From: Prevotella sp.
Lineage (GTDB): Bacteria > Bacteroidota > Bacteroidia > Bacteroidales > Bacteroidaceae
Assembly: GCA_003447235.1 (NCBI GenBank)
Contig: DLZV01000041.1
Coordinates: 1-64,000 of the forward strand
DNA: 64,000 nt
Direction: 5' to 3'
The notes under the pieces were generated by a model. It saw nothing but the letters and a program-made list of their open reading frames with translations. It searched no databases and was not told the origin of the DNA. The position numbers and the translations under genes were made by a program. Within the stretch, counting starts at the first letter, position 1, and the number at the start of each line of letters is the position of its first letter. Below, in pieces: positions 51,773 to 59,370 of the stretch.

Positions 51773-54722
51773 AGCGTTTATGTTTTAATTCACCTACAAA
51801 TTCAGACATTTCAACATCAAAAGCATCAAGAGTTTCTTGTAATTCCTCAATATTTGCCAATTCAGTCCTGACAGAATTACTTAATTGGCGCTTTTGGGTT
51901 TCTACATCTCTAATAACTGGTGCCAATATTGAATTTACATTGCTTTTAGCTCGCTGAGTTGCTTTACTTATTGCATCAGATACACTTTTTCGAGCATCAG
52001 CCTTTCCTCCATCTCCAGAACATGCATGAGCAATGCCACCGACAACAGCTCCTACACCTGCACCTATTAAAGTACCCACAACAGGTATGAAAGAGCCTAC
52101 GACAGCTCCAGCTGCAGCAGTCCCAGCAGTTTTAGCTGTCCATGAAAGAACATCGCTAAAATCAATATCCAATTCTTCTAACGCACCAGAGAAATCAATA
52201 TCAGCACCAACCTCAACAGTTCGATTGAATTGTATTGGCTTTATGTTTACACCATCCAAATCTTTTATCTTTCGATTTGCAGTATTACGAACTTTTTTTA
52301 ATTCATCGTTAACAATAGACTTAATACGATTCTCTAAATTCTCTATAACATCTTCTTGGTACTGTTCTGCTAATTGATTAATATTACTTGGTTCATTATC
52401 TATAAGATCAAAAATCCCTGCTTTCAATTCGCCATAGGCACTTGAAATAGCATTTTTTGTCTTGTTAGTTATGTTTCTCAAAGCAGAATCCATACTATTA
52501 TTGCAAACCTCTCGATTTATTGTTCGTAGGTTTGAGTCCAAATTGGCTAAATAGCTCTTCTGAGATTCCATAACTTGCTCAATGTCTGCGGCTATATTAC
52601 TGGCTAAAGATACCAATTTCTGTTTGTTAGCTTCGATGATTTCAGACTTGAAATTTGAAGCCTTCTGCTCAACGAGAGTTGTCAAAGTCTTGAATTGGCT
52701 AAACTCCAAAACTTTATCAGCAGAACCACCAAAATACTTCAATAGTTTTTGTTGTCCTCTTATCAAATCTTCTCGCTTAGAAGAAAATGATGCTTTAGCA
52801 GACATAGCTAACAGTCCCTGTAAGGTTACATGCCCTGCATAAACATCACCCAATATAGTTTTAAATTCTGCCCGTATTAAACTTTCGGCCTTTAAGACAC
52901 CTGGTGTTATCAATGTTTCTCGTTCTTCTTCTTCGTCATAATTGCTGACACCACCGCGCACATTATAGATAGAATATACCTTTACCCAATCTCCTAAATA
53001 TTTCTTGATTTTTTCAGCTGTAGCTCGATCCGGTTTCTTATTATGTCCTTGAACATAAAAGACACAATGAGCCTTATGTAAAGCTGTTTTTATCACATCT
53101 TTAAACTCTGCTTCATTTCCTTCTATACCGGGAACATCTATTAAAGTAAAAGGATGCCCAGCAATAGACAAATGATATTCATCATAAGTCTTTGTAAAGT
53201 CATGTCTGCCATCACCCACAATAAGACCATCCTCTTTCTTACGTTTATCATCGAATAGGATTCTAAATGTCTCGATAATTGTACTCTTACCTGCATTTGT
53301 TTCTCCAAAGAAAGCTATAACAAGATTATCCCACACAGTATCCTTCAAAGCAACATCCAATTCTTTCTTAGCTTCTTTTATTTTCGAATCAAACGCAAAG
53401 GCTATTTTTTCCTTCACAGTATTAAACTGTGAATTTACTCCATTTAAATCAAAGACGTCCAACTGAGTACTTTGCAAGATATCATGCAAAGTCTTATAAG
53501 CCTTCTTGATATCATTTTGAGAAGACAAACTATGATTAGACTTGTTCTTATCTGATGATGCATCAACCGACTCATGCGTTACATTGGAAGAAGCCACTCT
53601 ACCTTCTTTTTTCTCTTTGGTTTTCTCATTTTTCAGAACGGCTCGTTCTTCTTCATACGACAACCGTTCGGATTGATCATGAGTTATTTTTGCATTTTGT
53701 GCTTTATTCGTTGAGACTATACCCTTTAAAAACGCAACAACCGGGCTTGAATTTTCAACTTCTCTGTCAAACAATGCATAGTCGCTAATCTTCAAGTCAG
53801 AGCGTGTTGCATTTAATGACTTTTGGATGTAGAAACTATTCACAATGTGCTTTATTGCTGCGACCTCACTCCAGGCTACGCTAAAGCTTTTTTTCTTATC
53901 ACATAGATCGAAATAGCAAATGCGTTGATCTGTAATGATACAACCAGACGGGAGTTTCTCATCATCGTTTTTTGCCTTCCAATTAGCCTTATGACGCGAC
54001 ACCCATAGCAGATGCTCATCTCTTCTCAATGTAATCTCATTAAGAAGTTTATTCGAAATCGCATCTACTTTATTCAGTCCTAAGTGTACACGATCAGGCC
54101 ATGAGACAAACGGTTTAAACAACAGTGTGTTCGACATAAATCCTGTATATATTTGATTACCTTCCACGGACCCTTGTCTTGCCTCACGGATTGCATCATT
54201 TAAAAAGTGAATCCACAAAGAGGATATTGTCATATCATCAAAACGACCTCCTAACAGCTGCGCATGCAAATAGCATGCTTCATCATCTTCATTATCATTC
54301 AAGACAACGATATCGTCTCCATCGTCATCAGTAGACCTTTCGGCAGAGGCCAGTTGACTCCATTCACAATAGTAATAATACTCAAAATCATGCTCTTGAT
54401 CATCTGTAACATACAAACGAACAAAAATACGCTCATCAGTAATCAACAGACCACTAATTAAATGTGAGTCAGTTTCTTGATATGGTTGCAAACAAATAGC
54501 ACCATAAATAAGGGTCTGATTTGAGATTTCATCAGAATTGAAAACTGAAAGAATGAGTTTTTCCTCCTCATCAAATCTATTTTCATTCAGATAATTAGCA
54601 CAATAAATACTATACCCCTCGTCTGTATTATCGAAGTATGCACGCGAATTTTTCACAACACTTTCAATAAAGTCGTAGAAACGACAAGACGATTCGGAAA
54701 TTTTATTAACGAACTTAACCAT
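51759..54722 (-). CDS. Large dynamin-like GTPase with N-terminal PH-like domains, 987 residues
   Basis: Two PH-like modules come first (LISGLLITDERIFVRLYV..CEWSQLASAE, about 90-130; PSGCIITDQRICYFDLCDKKKSFSVAWSEVAAI, about 255-290). A low-complexity charged linker follows. The GTPase domain has G1 GETNAGKST (473-481) and G3 DVPGIEG (529-535). After a helical stalk there is a glycine-rich hydrophobic hairpin (GAVVGSFIPVVGTLIGAGVG, about 868-890), a likely membrane paddle, and a coiled-coil tail. The canonical G4 NKxD is not obvious (YSIYNVRGG is nearby). A lipid-binding, membrane-remodelling machine is inferred. It follows the 73-residue gene through a palindrome. Confidence 0.82.
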   Translation of the reverse strand: MVKFVNKISESSCRFYDFIESVVKNSRAYFDNTDEGYSIYCANYLNENRFDEEEKLILSVFNSDEISNQTLIYGAICLQPYQETDSHLISGLLITDERIFVRLYVTDDQEHDFEYYYYCEWSQLASAERSTDDDGDDIVVLNDNEDDEACYLHAQLLGGRFDDMTISSLWIHFLNDAIREARQGSVEGNQIYTGFMSNTLLFKPFVSWPDRVHLGLNKVDAISNKLLNEITLRRDEHLLWVSRHKANWKAKNDDEKLPSGCIITDQRICYFDLCDKKKSFSVAWSEVAAIKHIVNSFYIQKSLNATRSDLKISDYALFDREVENSSPVVAFLKGIVSTNKAQNAKITHDQSERLSYEEERAVLKNEKTKEKKEGRVASSNVTHESVDASSDKNKSNHSLSSQNDIKKAYKTLHDILQSTQLDVFDLNGVNSQFNTVKEKIAFAFDSKIKEAKKELDVALKDTVWDNLVIAFFGETNAGKSTIIETFRILFDDKRKKEDGLIVGDGRHDFTKTYDEYHLSIAGHPFTLIDVPGIEGNEAEFKDVIKTALHKAHCVFYVQGHNKKPDRATAEKIKKYLGDWVKVYSIYNVRGGVSNYDEEEERETLITPGVLKAESLIRAEFKTILGDVYAGHVTLQGLLAMSAKASFSSKREDLIRGQQKLLKYFGGSADKVLEFSQFKTLTTLVEQKASNFKSEIIEANKQKLVSLASNIAADIEQVMESQKSYLANLDSNLRTINREVCNNSMDSALRNITNKTKNAISSAYGELKAGIFDLIDNEPSNINQLAEQYQEDVIENLENRIKSIVNDELKKVRNTANRKIKDLDGVNIKPIQFNRTVEVGADIDFSGALEELDIDFSDVLSWTAKTAGTAAAGAVVGSFIPVVGTLIGAGVGAVVGGIAHACSGDGGKADARKSVSDAISKATQRAKSNVNSILAPVIRDVETQKRQLSNSVRTELANIEELQETLDAFDVEMSEFVGELKHKRYGRI

Positions 54723-54737
54723 AAGTGCTCATTTTTC

Positions 54738-54760
54738 ATCATTGCTTAATAAGCAATGAT
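54738..54760. promoter_or_regulatory. Perfect palindrome before the large dynamin gene
   Basis: ATCATTGCTTA, one A, then TAAGCAATGAT. It lies between the 73-residue gene and the dynamin ATG, so it may be an operator or an intra-operon hairpin. Confidence 0.6.
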
Positions 54761-54774
54761 TTATAGATTTCTTT

Positions 54775-54996
54775 TTAATCTAACTTCCTAAATTCAAAAT
54801 CACTTGGATAGCAACATGCCTTCTTGTAGTCGAAGGCGTAGATGCGCATATAGACTTCTTGCAGCTCTTTGGCTCCATTGTAGAATGGAGTGGTGGTGTG
54901 CTGCAAGGTCGTTACCGTCACTTCCATATCGGGAGTGAGAACGGTGCCATTGGAGCGCTTGATGCGCTTAGGCCATACTTGAAACACTTTACTCAT
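54775..54996 (-). CDS. Small conserved protein heading the dynamin operon
   Basis: A 73-residue protein beginning MSKVFQVWPKRIKRSNGTVLTPDMEVTVTT. A beta-strand/helix pattern ends in YMRIYAFDYKKACCYPSDFEF. I recall similar short proteins in Prevotella without assigned function. The ATG at 54996 was chosen; an ATG at 55041 in the same frame would add MATSDATNKFYCLLP and also lies after the transcription start. It is transcribed from the third copy of the shared promoter box. A sensor or accessory role for the island is possible. Confidence 0.65.
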   Translation of the reverse strand: MSKVFQVWPKRIKRSNGTVLTPDMEVTVTTLQHTTTPFYNGAKELQEVYMRIYAFDYKKACCYPSDFEFRKLD

Positions 54997-55067
54997 AGGC
55001 AATAGGCAATAAAACTTGTTGGTCGCATCTGATGTTGCCATTCAGGATACGATAGGTATTGATGTTG

Positions 55068-55114
55068 CAAAAGTAAAGAATAGTTTTGAGCCATACAAGT
55101 TCATAATGGTTCAC
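55068..55114 (-). promoter_or_regulatory. Promoter with shared 19-base box, copy 3
   Basis: GTGAACCATTATGAACTTG on the reverse strand at 55096-55114, a 20-base spacer, and TACTTTTG at 55068-55075. It drives the 73-residue/dynamin operon. Confidence 0.8.
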
Positions 55115-55220
55115 AAATCGTAATCATCGAATCGCAAGGCTGTTTATTTTACCCCACTTGACTCTACGACTGTGGCAACACGATCCCGAGGGCAGGGTTT
55201 GACCACAAAATGGAGACCTT

Positions 55221-55260
55221 GCCGATGGTTGCTTATCATCGACGCCGATGGTTGCTTATC
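55221..55260. repeat. 17-bp direct repeat, 23-base period
   Basis: GCCGATGGTTGCTTATC occurs at 55221-55237 and 55244-55260. Confidence 0.85.
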
Positions 55261-55311
55261 CCTCGTCGTTGTCGTAAGAGCGGGCCTCAGGGAGCTCTCC
55301 ATGAGTCTGTA

Positions 55312-55399
55312 GCGCAAGGATCGCAACTGATTAGCGCAAGGACCACAACTGATTGGCACAAGGCTCGCAACTGATTGGCGCAAGGATCACAACCGATTG
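55312..55399. repeat. 22-bp iteron-like repeats, four units
   Basis: GCGCAAGGATCGCAACTGAT-type units start at 55312, 55334, 55356 and 55378, with three to five differences between units. The period of two helical turns and the position near a replication-type gene recall plasmid iterons. Confidence 0.85.
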
Positions 55400-55425
55400 G
55401 CAAGTTTTGCCAACGATGCAAAATG

Positions 55426-55465
55426 CCATCATGCCGTAATGTCATCATGTCATCATGCCGTTAAG
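55426..55465 (-). repeat. Dispersed 16-bp repeat, reverse orientation
   Basis: Reverse complement of the CTTAACGGCATGATGACAT-type array. It forms an inverted pair with 55552-55600 around a perfect palindrome. Confidence 0.85.
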
Positions 55466-55485
55466 AAAAAGAGGGATATGAGAAG

Positions 55486-55525
55486 TCAAAGAAATAGTAT
55501 ATAATATTATATACTATTTCTTTGA
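55486..55525. repeat. 40-bp perfect palindrome
   Basis: The first 20 bases (TCAAAGAAATAGTATATAAT) are the exact reverse complement of the next 20, with no spacer. It is very AT-rich and flanked by inverted copies of the 16-bp repeat. Confidence 0.95.
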
Positions 55526-55551
55526 GCCCACATACAGCGTTTCCCTGTAAA

Positions 55552-55600
55552 ATCCTTAACGGCATGATGACATTACGGCATGATGACATAATGACATTAC
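55552..55600 (+). repeat. Dispersed 16-bp repeat, forward orientation
   Basis: ATCCTTAACGGCATGATGAC followed by a second unit and a degenerate third, in the same orientation as 43621-43679. Confidence 0.9.
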
Positions 55601-55764
55601 GACCAGACTGTATGATGCCCTGTAAATCGATGTCGCGCTGGTGGGCTGTTTGTGGGTCCAATGCGGGGAGGCGCAGGGGTAGCATCCTGTTTTTTTTGGC
55701 AAACTTCAGCGAATTCTCTTCAAAAGCCCACCACCCTCTCGGCGAATTCTCACAAAAGATTTCA

Positions 55765-55936
55765 GCAAAACTTTCACCAAACTGTCTCTAACTTTCACCA
55801 AAAGGGGTGAAAAGTGGACTTCTTTCACCAAAACTTTCACCACTTTCACCAAAAAGCCCCCTTTTCACCCCTTTTTCTTCACCAAAAAGGTGAAAAAGTG
55901 GACTTCTTTCACTTTTTCTTTCACCAACTTTCACCC
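55765..55936. repeat. TTTCACC box cluster
   Basis: TTTCACC or TTTCACCAAA occurs about ten times in 170 bases, with GGTGAAA in the opposite orientation at about 55806 and 55889. The word GTGGACTTCTTTCAC occurs twice. It lies just upstream of the promoter at 55973, so it may be an operator array. No gene is present. Confidence 0.7.
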
Positions 55937-55972
55937 GAGCCCATTTTCCTTGCAAGGGAGCGGGGATTGACC

Positions 55973-55980
55973 TACCTTTG
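55973..55980 (+). promoter_or_regulatory. -7 element of the leader/ncRNA upstream of the replication-type genes
   Basis: TACCTTTG at 55973-55980. No obvious -33 TTTG at 20 bases; the nearest candidate is weak. Confidence 0.5.
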
Positions 55981-56214
55981 CACCGTCAGTTGAGACCAAC
56001 GAGGCCCGCTGACGGTGCTGGTCTTTATAGCCCTCATAGCGCCGTCTCGCCTCCTGCGCCCGCCAGCTGGCAAAGTAACAGGTCAATAACAAAGGGTCGC
56101 GAAAAGGCGCGACGTAAAACAAGAAAGAGAACTATGCGTATTTCACATTCACAGGGTCTCACGGTAGTGAGACTATTGCATGAATCTGACTTTTGTTTTC
56201 ACACTAATCATCAT

Positions 56215-56297
56215 TCATCGAGACATTAAACTGACGTTAATCGAGACATTAATCGTCATTAATCGAAACATTAATCGAAACATTAATCGTCATTAAC
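56215..56297 (+). repeat. CATTAATCG direct repeats
   Basis: ATTAATCG recurs four times between 56249 and 56289, preceded by GTTAATCG, with alternating spacers (AGAC, TC, AAAC, AAAC, TC). They could be protein-binding iterons or a variable spacer in the RNA. Confidence 0.8.
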
Positions 56298-56300
56298 AGG

Positions 56301-56322
56301 ATTGGCCCAAGGGCCAATTTTG
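56301..56322 (+). terminator. Hairpin with short T run
   Basis: ATTGGCCC at 56301-56308 pairs with GGGCCAAT at 56311-56318, followed by TTTGT. It is a possible attenuator before the 56-residue gene. Confidence 0.55.
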
Positions 56323-56372
56323 TAAACAAAGAAAATGGCAAACACCTGAGTTGAGTACGAGGAGGATATTCC

Positions 56373-56543
56373 ATGGTAAAGCGCGCAACAATCCACGTCT
56401 CTTCTCGCACAAAAAAGAATCATCCGAAATATGGAGGAATCAGGCGAATAAAAAGACCTACTCAGCAGGCCTCATCGAAACAACACGACACAACTTTAGA
56501 CGCCCTCCATTTGAGGATAAAAAAACTATACAGTTATGAATAA
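56373..56543 (+). CDS. 56-residue basic protein
   Basis: ATG 56373 to TAA 56541-56543 encodes a Lys/Arg/His-rich protein, MVKRATIHVSSRTKKNHPKY and onward to LHLRIKKLYSYE. An unusually good ribosome-binding sequence (GAGGAGG, about 10 bases before the ATG) supports it, which stands out in a phylum that mostly lacks such sites. Its stop overlaps the next start by eight bases. It is likely DNA- or RNA-binding. The family is not recognised. Confidence 0.6.
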   Translation: MVKRATIHVSSRTKKNHPKYGGIRRIKRPTQQASSKQHDTTLDALHLRIKKLYSYE

Positions 56544-56817
56544 GAACAATAAAACCAACAATGGCAACGAGAACCATGGCAGCCATTGCCAGCAGATGAG
56601 CGACGGGACGTTCGACTTCGTGCCACGGACGAAACCAAAGAGCCGCAGCGTGCTCATCCGCAAGCTCGCTCACGGGCGCAGAAGCAGGACGCAGGACGAC
56701 GTCCTGCAGCTGACGTTGAAGTGTTTCCGCACGGAGAACGTGGTCATCGCCCAGGCCATCATGGACGAGGCGCAGAACGCCATCGACGCCCTGCTCAATG
56801 AACAACTGACGAAATAA
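56536..56817 (+). CDS. Small basic protein upstream of the VirE_N/DUF3987 gene
   Basis: A 93-residue protein with an Asn/Lys-rich start (MNKNNKTNNGNENHGSHC), then GTFDFVPRTKPKSRSVLIRKLAHGRRSRTQDDVLQLTLKCFRTENVVIAQAIMDEAQNAID. A basic middle and a helical end suggest a DNA-binding helper. It is coupled to the 56-residue gene and 24 bases from the large replication-type gene. No named family is recalled. Confidence 0.65.
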   Translation: MNKNNKTNNGNENHGSHCQQMSDGTFDFVPRTKPKSRSVLIRKLAHGRRSRTQDDVLQLTLKCFRTENVVIAQAIMDEAQNAIDALLNEQLTK

Positions 56818-56841
56818 CAAAGAAAGGAGAAAGAAACTATC

Positions 56842-59331
56842 ATGAGTGTACACGTAATATATTATCAGCAGGGCCACAAGATGATGAAGGCCGTGGAGAC
56901 CGAGGAGGGCTACCGTCGATACAGAGACAGCCAGACGCAAGTGCGCAATCTCACGCTGATCCGCCATCCGCAGGAGGATACGGATGTGGCCGCGGCGAAG
57001 CGCAAGCTGGTGCAGTTCAACTATAGCTGCCTGCCTACGGAGGACGGGTGCCTCAAAGGCGCGACGCGGCTGAGCAAGTCGGTGGGCATGGACATCGACC
57101 ATCTGAGCGCCGACGAGGTGAATGCAATAGCCGCTACGGCCATCGACAAGAAGGAGGAGCTGGGCCTGCTCATGCTGGAGCGCAGCGCGCGCGGAGGCGG
57201 CTTGCACGTCGTCTTCCGCCGCCATCCCGAGATGGACCAGGAGGCCAACCTGCGCTGGGCCTCCGACCTGCTGGGCGTGGAGTACGATGCAGGGGCGAAA
57301 GACATCACCCGCGTATTTTTCGCCACCACGTCCGAGGAGTTGCTCTACCTGCACGAGGACCTCTTCGACAACGGGGAGTGTGGAGCTTTCACGGGCCAAG
57401 AGGCTACTTTCACGGATTCAGAGGCCACTTTCGCGAACCAAGAAGCAACTTCAACGGACCAGGAGACGTCCTTCACGGGGCAAGAGGCATCTTTCGCGCG
57501 CCCAAAGACAACGACCCAACCAGCAAGCGGCTCGCCGGAGGAAGGCGAGGACTGGGAGGAGCAGGAAGGCAAGCAGGCCGGGAAGACGAGCGAAGGGGCG
57601 AGCCCCTTGAACTACGATGGCGTCCCCTACGACCGCATCATCAAGAAGTGGTGGGCCTTCTACAACCAGGGCAAAACGCCCTCGAAGTCCAATCGCAATA
57701 CGCTGACCTTCGAGCTGGCCGTCAACCTGCGCCACATCTGCGGCTTCGACCGCTCCGTGCTCGACCGCGTCATCCCCTGCTACGACGGATTTGCCGAGGC
57801 CGAGAAGCTCTCCTGCATCGACTCGGCGCTGGGCGAGAGAAAGACGCAGATGCCACGGCGCCTGAAGGAGGTGGTCGAGGCCGTGCGCCAGGACATGATC
57901 GTCGAGGGCAGGGAGGTGGTCTCCATCGACGAGGCCATGGAGCAGGACGACCTCTTCTATTATAACGAGCTGCCCCAGATGCCACAGGGCGTGAGGGAGA
58001 GCATCAGCGCCGTGGGCCCACACCTCGCCATGCCCGCCATCTTCGCCATCACGCCGGCCATCGGCATGCTCGCCACGGGCGTGCGCGTCGACATCCACGG
58101 CAAGTGGTCGCAGCTCAACCTCATCAGCTACATAGCCGGCGACTTCGCCTCGGGCAAGGGCAGCATCGACCCCATCGTGGCGGCCTGGCTCGCGGAGGTG
58201 AAAATGGTGGACAAGGGCTATCTGCAGGCCGAGGAGGAATGGCGCGCACGAAAGCGGGCGGCCAAGAACAAGAAGGAGCAGCCCGAGGACCCGAAGTATC
58301 CCGTGCGCTGGCTGACGCTCAACACCACCGTGGCCAACCTGGCCGACAGACTGGCCAACACCCGGGGCAAGCACGCCTTCTCCTTCACACCCGAGGCCGA
58401 CACCGTCTCGCAGAAGTGGCGCACGGCGATGAGCGACTTCTCCGTCATGCTGCGACAGGCCTACGACGGCACGCCCTACGACCGCGAGGCGAAGTCGGCC
58501 GAGGCCGTCAACGTGCACATCGACAAACTGCTGTGGAACGTCGTGATGTGTGGCACGCCCGACGCGCTCTATCGTGTCGTGACCAACTATACGGACGGCT
58601 TTCAAAGCCGACTGGCCCTGGCACGCACGCCCGACAACACCTTCTCGCCGCTCTCGGAGAGCCTCTACCGTCTGACGGAGGACCAGGAGACGAAGATACA
58701 GCAGGTGGCCCATCTGCTGCCGTTCATGAGCGGCGACGTCAGGCTGCCCCTGCTGGAGAAGAGGGGGCGACAGTGGTTGGAGCAGATCCGACTGGAGAGC
58801 ATCAAGAACGACGACAAGACGCTGGCGCGCCAGCGCTTCCGCACCTGCCCCACGGCCATGCGCATGATGACCTGCCTGATGCTCTGCCGCGTGGCCGAGC
58901 GGCTCATCAACAGCTACGGAATGCAGGGGGCGGAGACGCGGCTCAAGGGCGACCCCACGCTGTGGCAGAAGCTGATCCTGCGCCAGCAGACGCCGCAGAT
59001 GCTCGCGGCCTTCGACGTGCTGGCCGACTACATGATCGACAACGCGATGTACTTCTTCAAAGAGCGCATCGAGATGGCGTTTCGATCGGCTGCCTATGCA
59101 CCGAAGGCAAAACTGCGCAGCCGCAAAACCAAAAACGACACCATCTTTGAGCAACTGGGCGAACACTTCAACACGGAGGATGCCTACTGCACCACGGTCA
59201 GCACAAGAGGATTTGACGTGGCCCGGGCCAGGGTCATCTCCATGCTCTGCCGATGGGAGCGACAGGGCTTGGTCGAAAGGATAGACAAGGGAGTCTATAG
59301 AAAACTGACGACGAACGTCGTCGTAGCATAA
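56842..59331 (+). CDS. VirE_N plus DUF3987 protein (primase/helicase-like of mobile elements)
   Basis: An 829-residue protein. Residues about 10-180 are the VirE N-terminal domain, a primase-like fold (KLVQFNYSCLPTEDGCLKGATRL, VGMDIDHLS, SARGGGLHVVFRRHPEMDQEANLRWASDLLGVEYDAGAKDITRVFFAT). A linker of 7-residue repeats follows. DUF3987 starts near residue 370 (PHLAMPAIFAITPAIGMLATGVRVDIHGKWSQLNLISYIAGDFASGKGSID), where ASGKGS is in the place of a Walker A motif (GxxxxGKS/T). FTPEADTVSQKW and MCGTPDALYRVVTNYTDGFQSR are family motifs. Such proteins are common on integrative and plasmid-like elements of Bacteroidota. The C-terminus may bind DNA. Confidence 0.85.
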   Translation: MSVHVIYYQQGHKMMKAVETEEGYRRYRDSQTQVRNLTLIRHPQEDTDVAAAKRKLVQFNYSCLPTEDGCLKGATRLSKSVGMDIDHLSADEVNAIAATAIDKKEELGLLMLERSARGGGLHVVFRRHPEMDQEANLRWASDLLGVEYDAGAKDITRVFFATTSEELLYLHEDLFDNGECGAFTGQEATFTDSEATFANQEATSTDQETSFTGQEASFARPKTTTQPASGSPEEGEDWEEQEGKQAGKTSEGASPLNYDGVPYDRIIKKWWAFYNQGKTPSKSNRNTLTFELAVNLRHICGFDRSVLDRVIPCYDGFAEAEKLSCIDSALGERKTQMPRRLKEVVEAVRQDMIVEGREVVSIDEAMEQDDLFYYNELPQMPQGVRESISAVGPHLAMPAIFAITPAIGMLATGVRVDIHGKWSQLNLISYIAGDFASGKGSIDPIVAAWLAEVKMVDKGYLQAEEEWRARKRAAKNKKEQPEDPKYPVRWLTLNTTVANLADRLANTRGKHAFSFTPEADTVSQKWRTAMSDFSVMLRQAYDGTPYDREAKSAEAVNVHIDKLLWNVVMCGTPDALYRVVTNYTDGFQSRLALARTPDNTFSPLSESLYRLTEDQETKIQQVAHLLPFMSGDVRLPLLEKRGRQWLEQIRLESIKNDDKTLARQRFRTCPTAMRMMTCLMLCRVAERLINSYGMQGAETRLKGDPTLWQKLILRQQTPQMLAAFDVLADYMIDNAMYFFKERIEMAFRSAAYAPKAKLRSRKTKNDTIFEQLGEHFNTEDAYCTTVSTRGFDVARARVISMLCRWERQGLVERIDKGVYRKLTTNVVVA
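57385..57500 (+). repeat. 21-bp repeat encoding a heptapeptide in the VirE_N/DUF3987 linker
   Basis: Five to six units encode FTGQEAT-type heptapeptides (FTDSEAT, FANQEAT, STDQETS, FTGQEAS). The units are diverged at DNA level. Confidence 0.8.
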
Positions 59332-59332
59332 G

Positions 59333-59370
59333 CGTCATCATGCCGTAATGTCATCATGCCGTTAAGGATT
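59333..59370 (-). repeat. Dispersed 16-bp repeat, reverse orientation, after the DUF3987 gene
   Basis: Reverse complement of AATCCTTAACGGCATGATGA and a second unit. It starts one base after the DUF3987 stop codon. Confidence 0.9.

Larger units (their letters stand above)
55985..56322 (+). ncRNA. Candidate structured RNA or long leader, about 340 bases
   Basis: The region runs from a promoter to a hairpin with a T run and has no sizeable gene. Structures seen by eye: GCACCGTCAG (55980-55989) pairs with CTGACGGTGC (56009-56018), and AGACCA in its loop can pair with TGGTCT just after, which makes an H-type pseudoknot. GTCGCG/CGCGAC lies at about 56097-56115, and GTCTCAC-GGTA-GTGAGAC at 56156-56173. 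The left arm of the first stem may lie partly before the transcript start, so a DNA operator is an alternative. A 30-codon frame from ATG 56133 may be a leader peptide. Confidence 0.4.

Noticed and set aside
55312..55399. The 22-bp repeats as a CRISPR array
   Set aside because: Units are contiguous and diverged with no unique spacers between them.
57451..59166. Large reverse-strand open frame opposite the DUF3987 gene
   Set aside because: It is a shadow of GC-rich coding sequence with His/Leu/Val-rich text and no domain.
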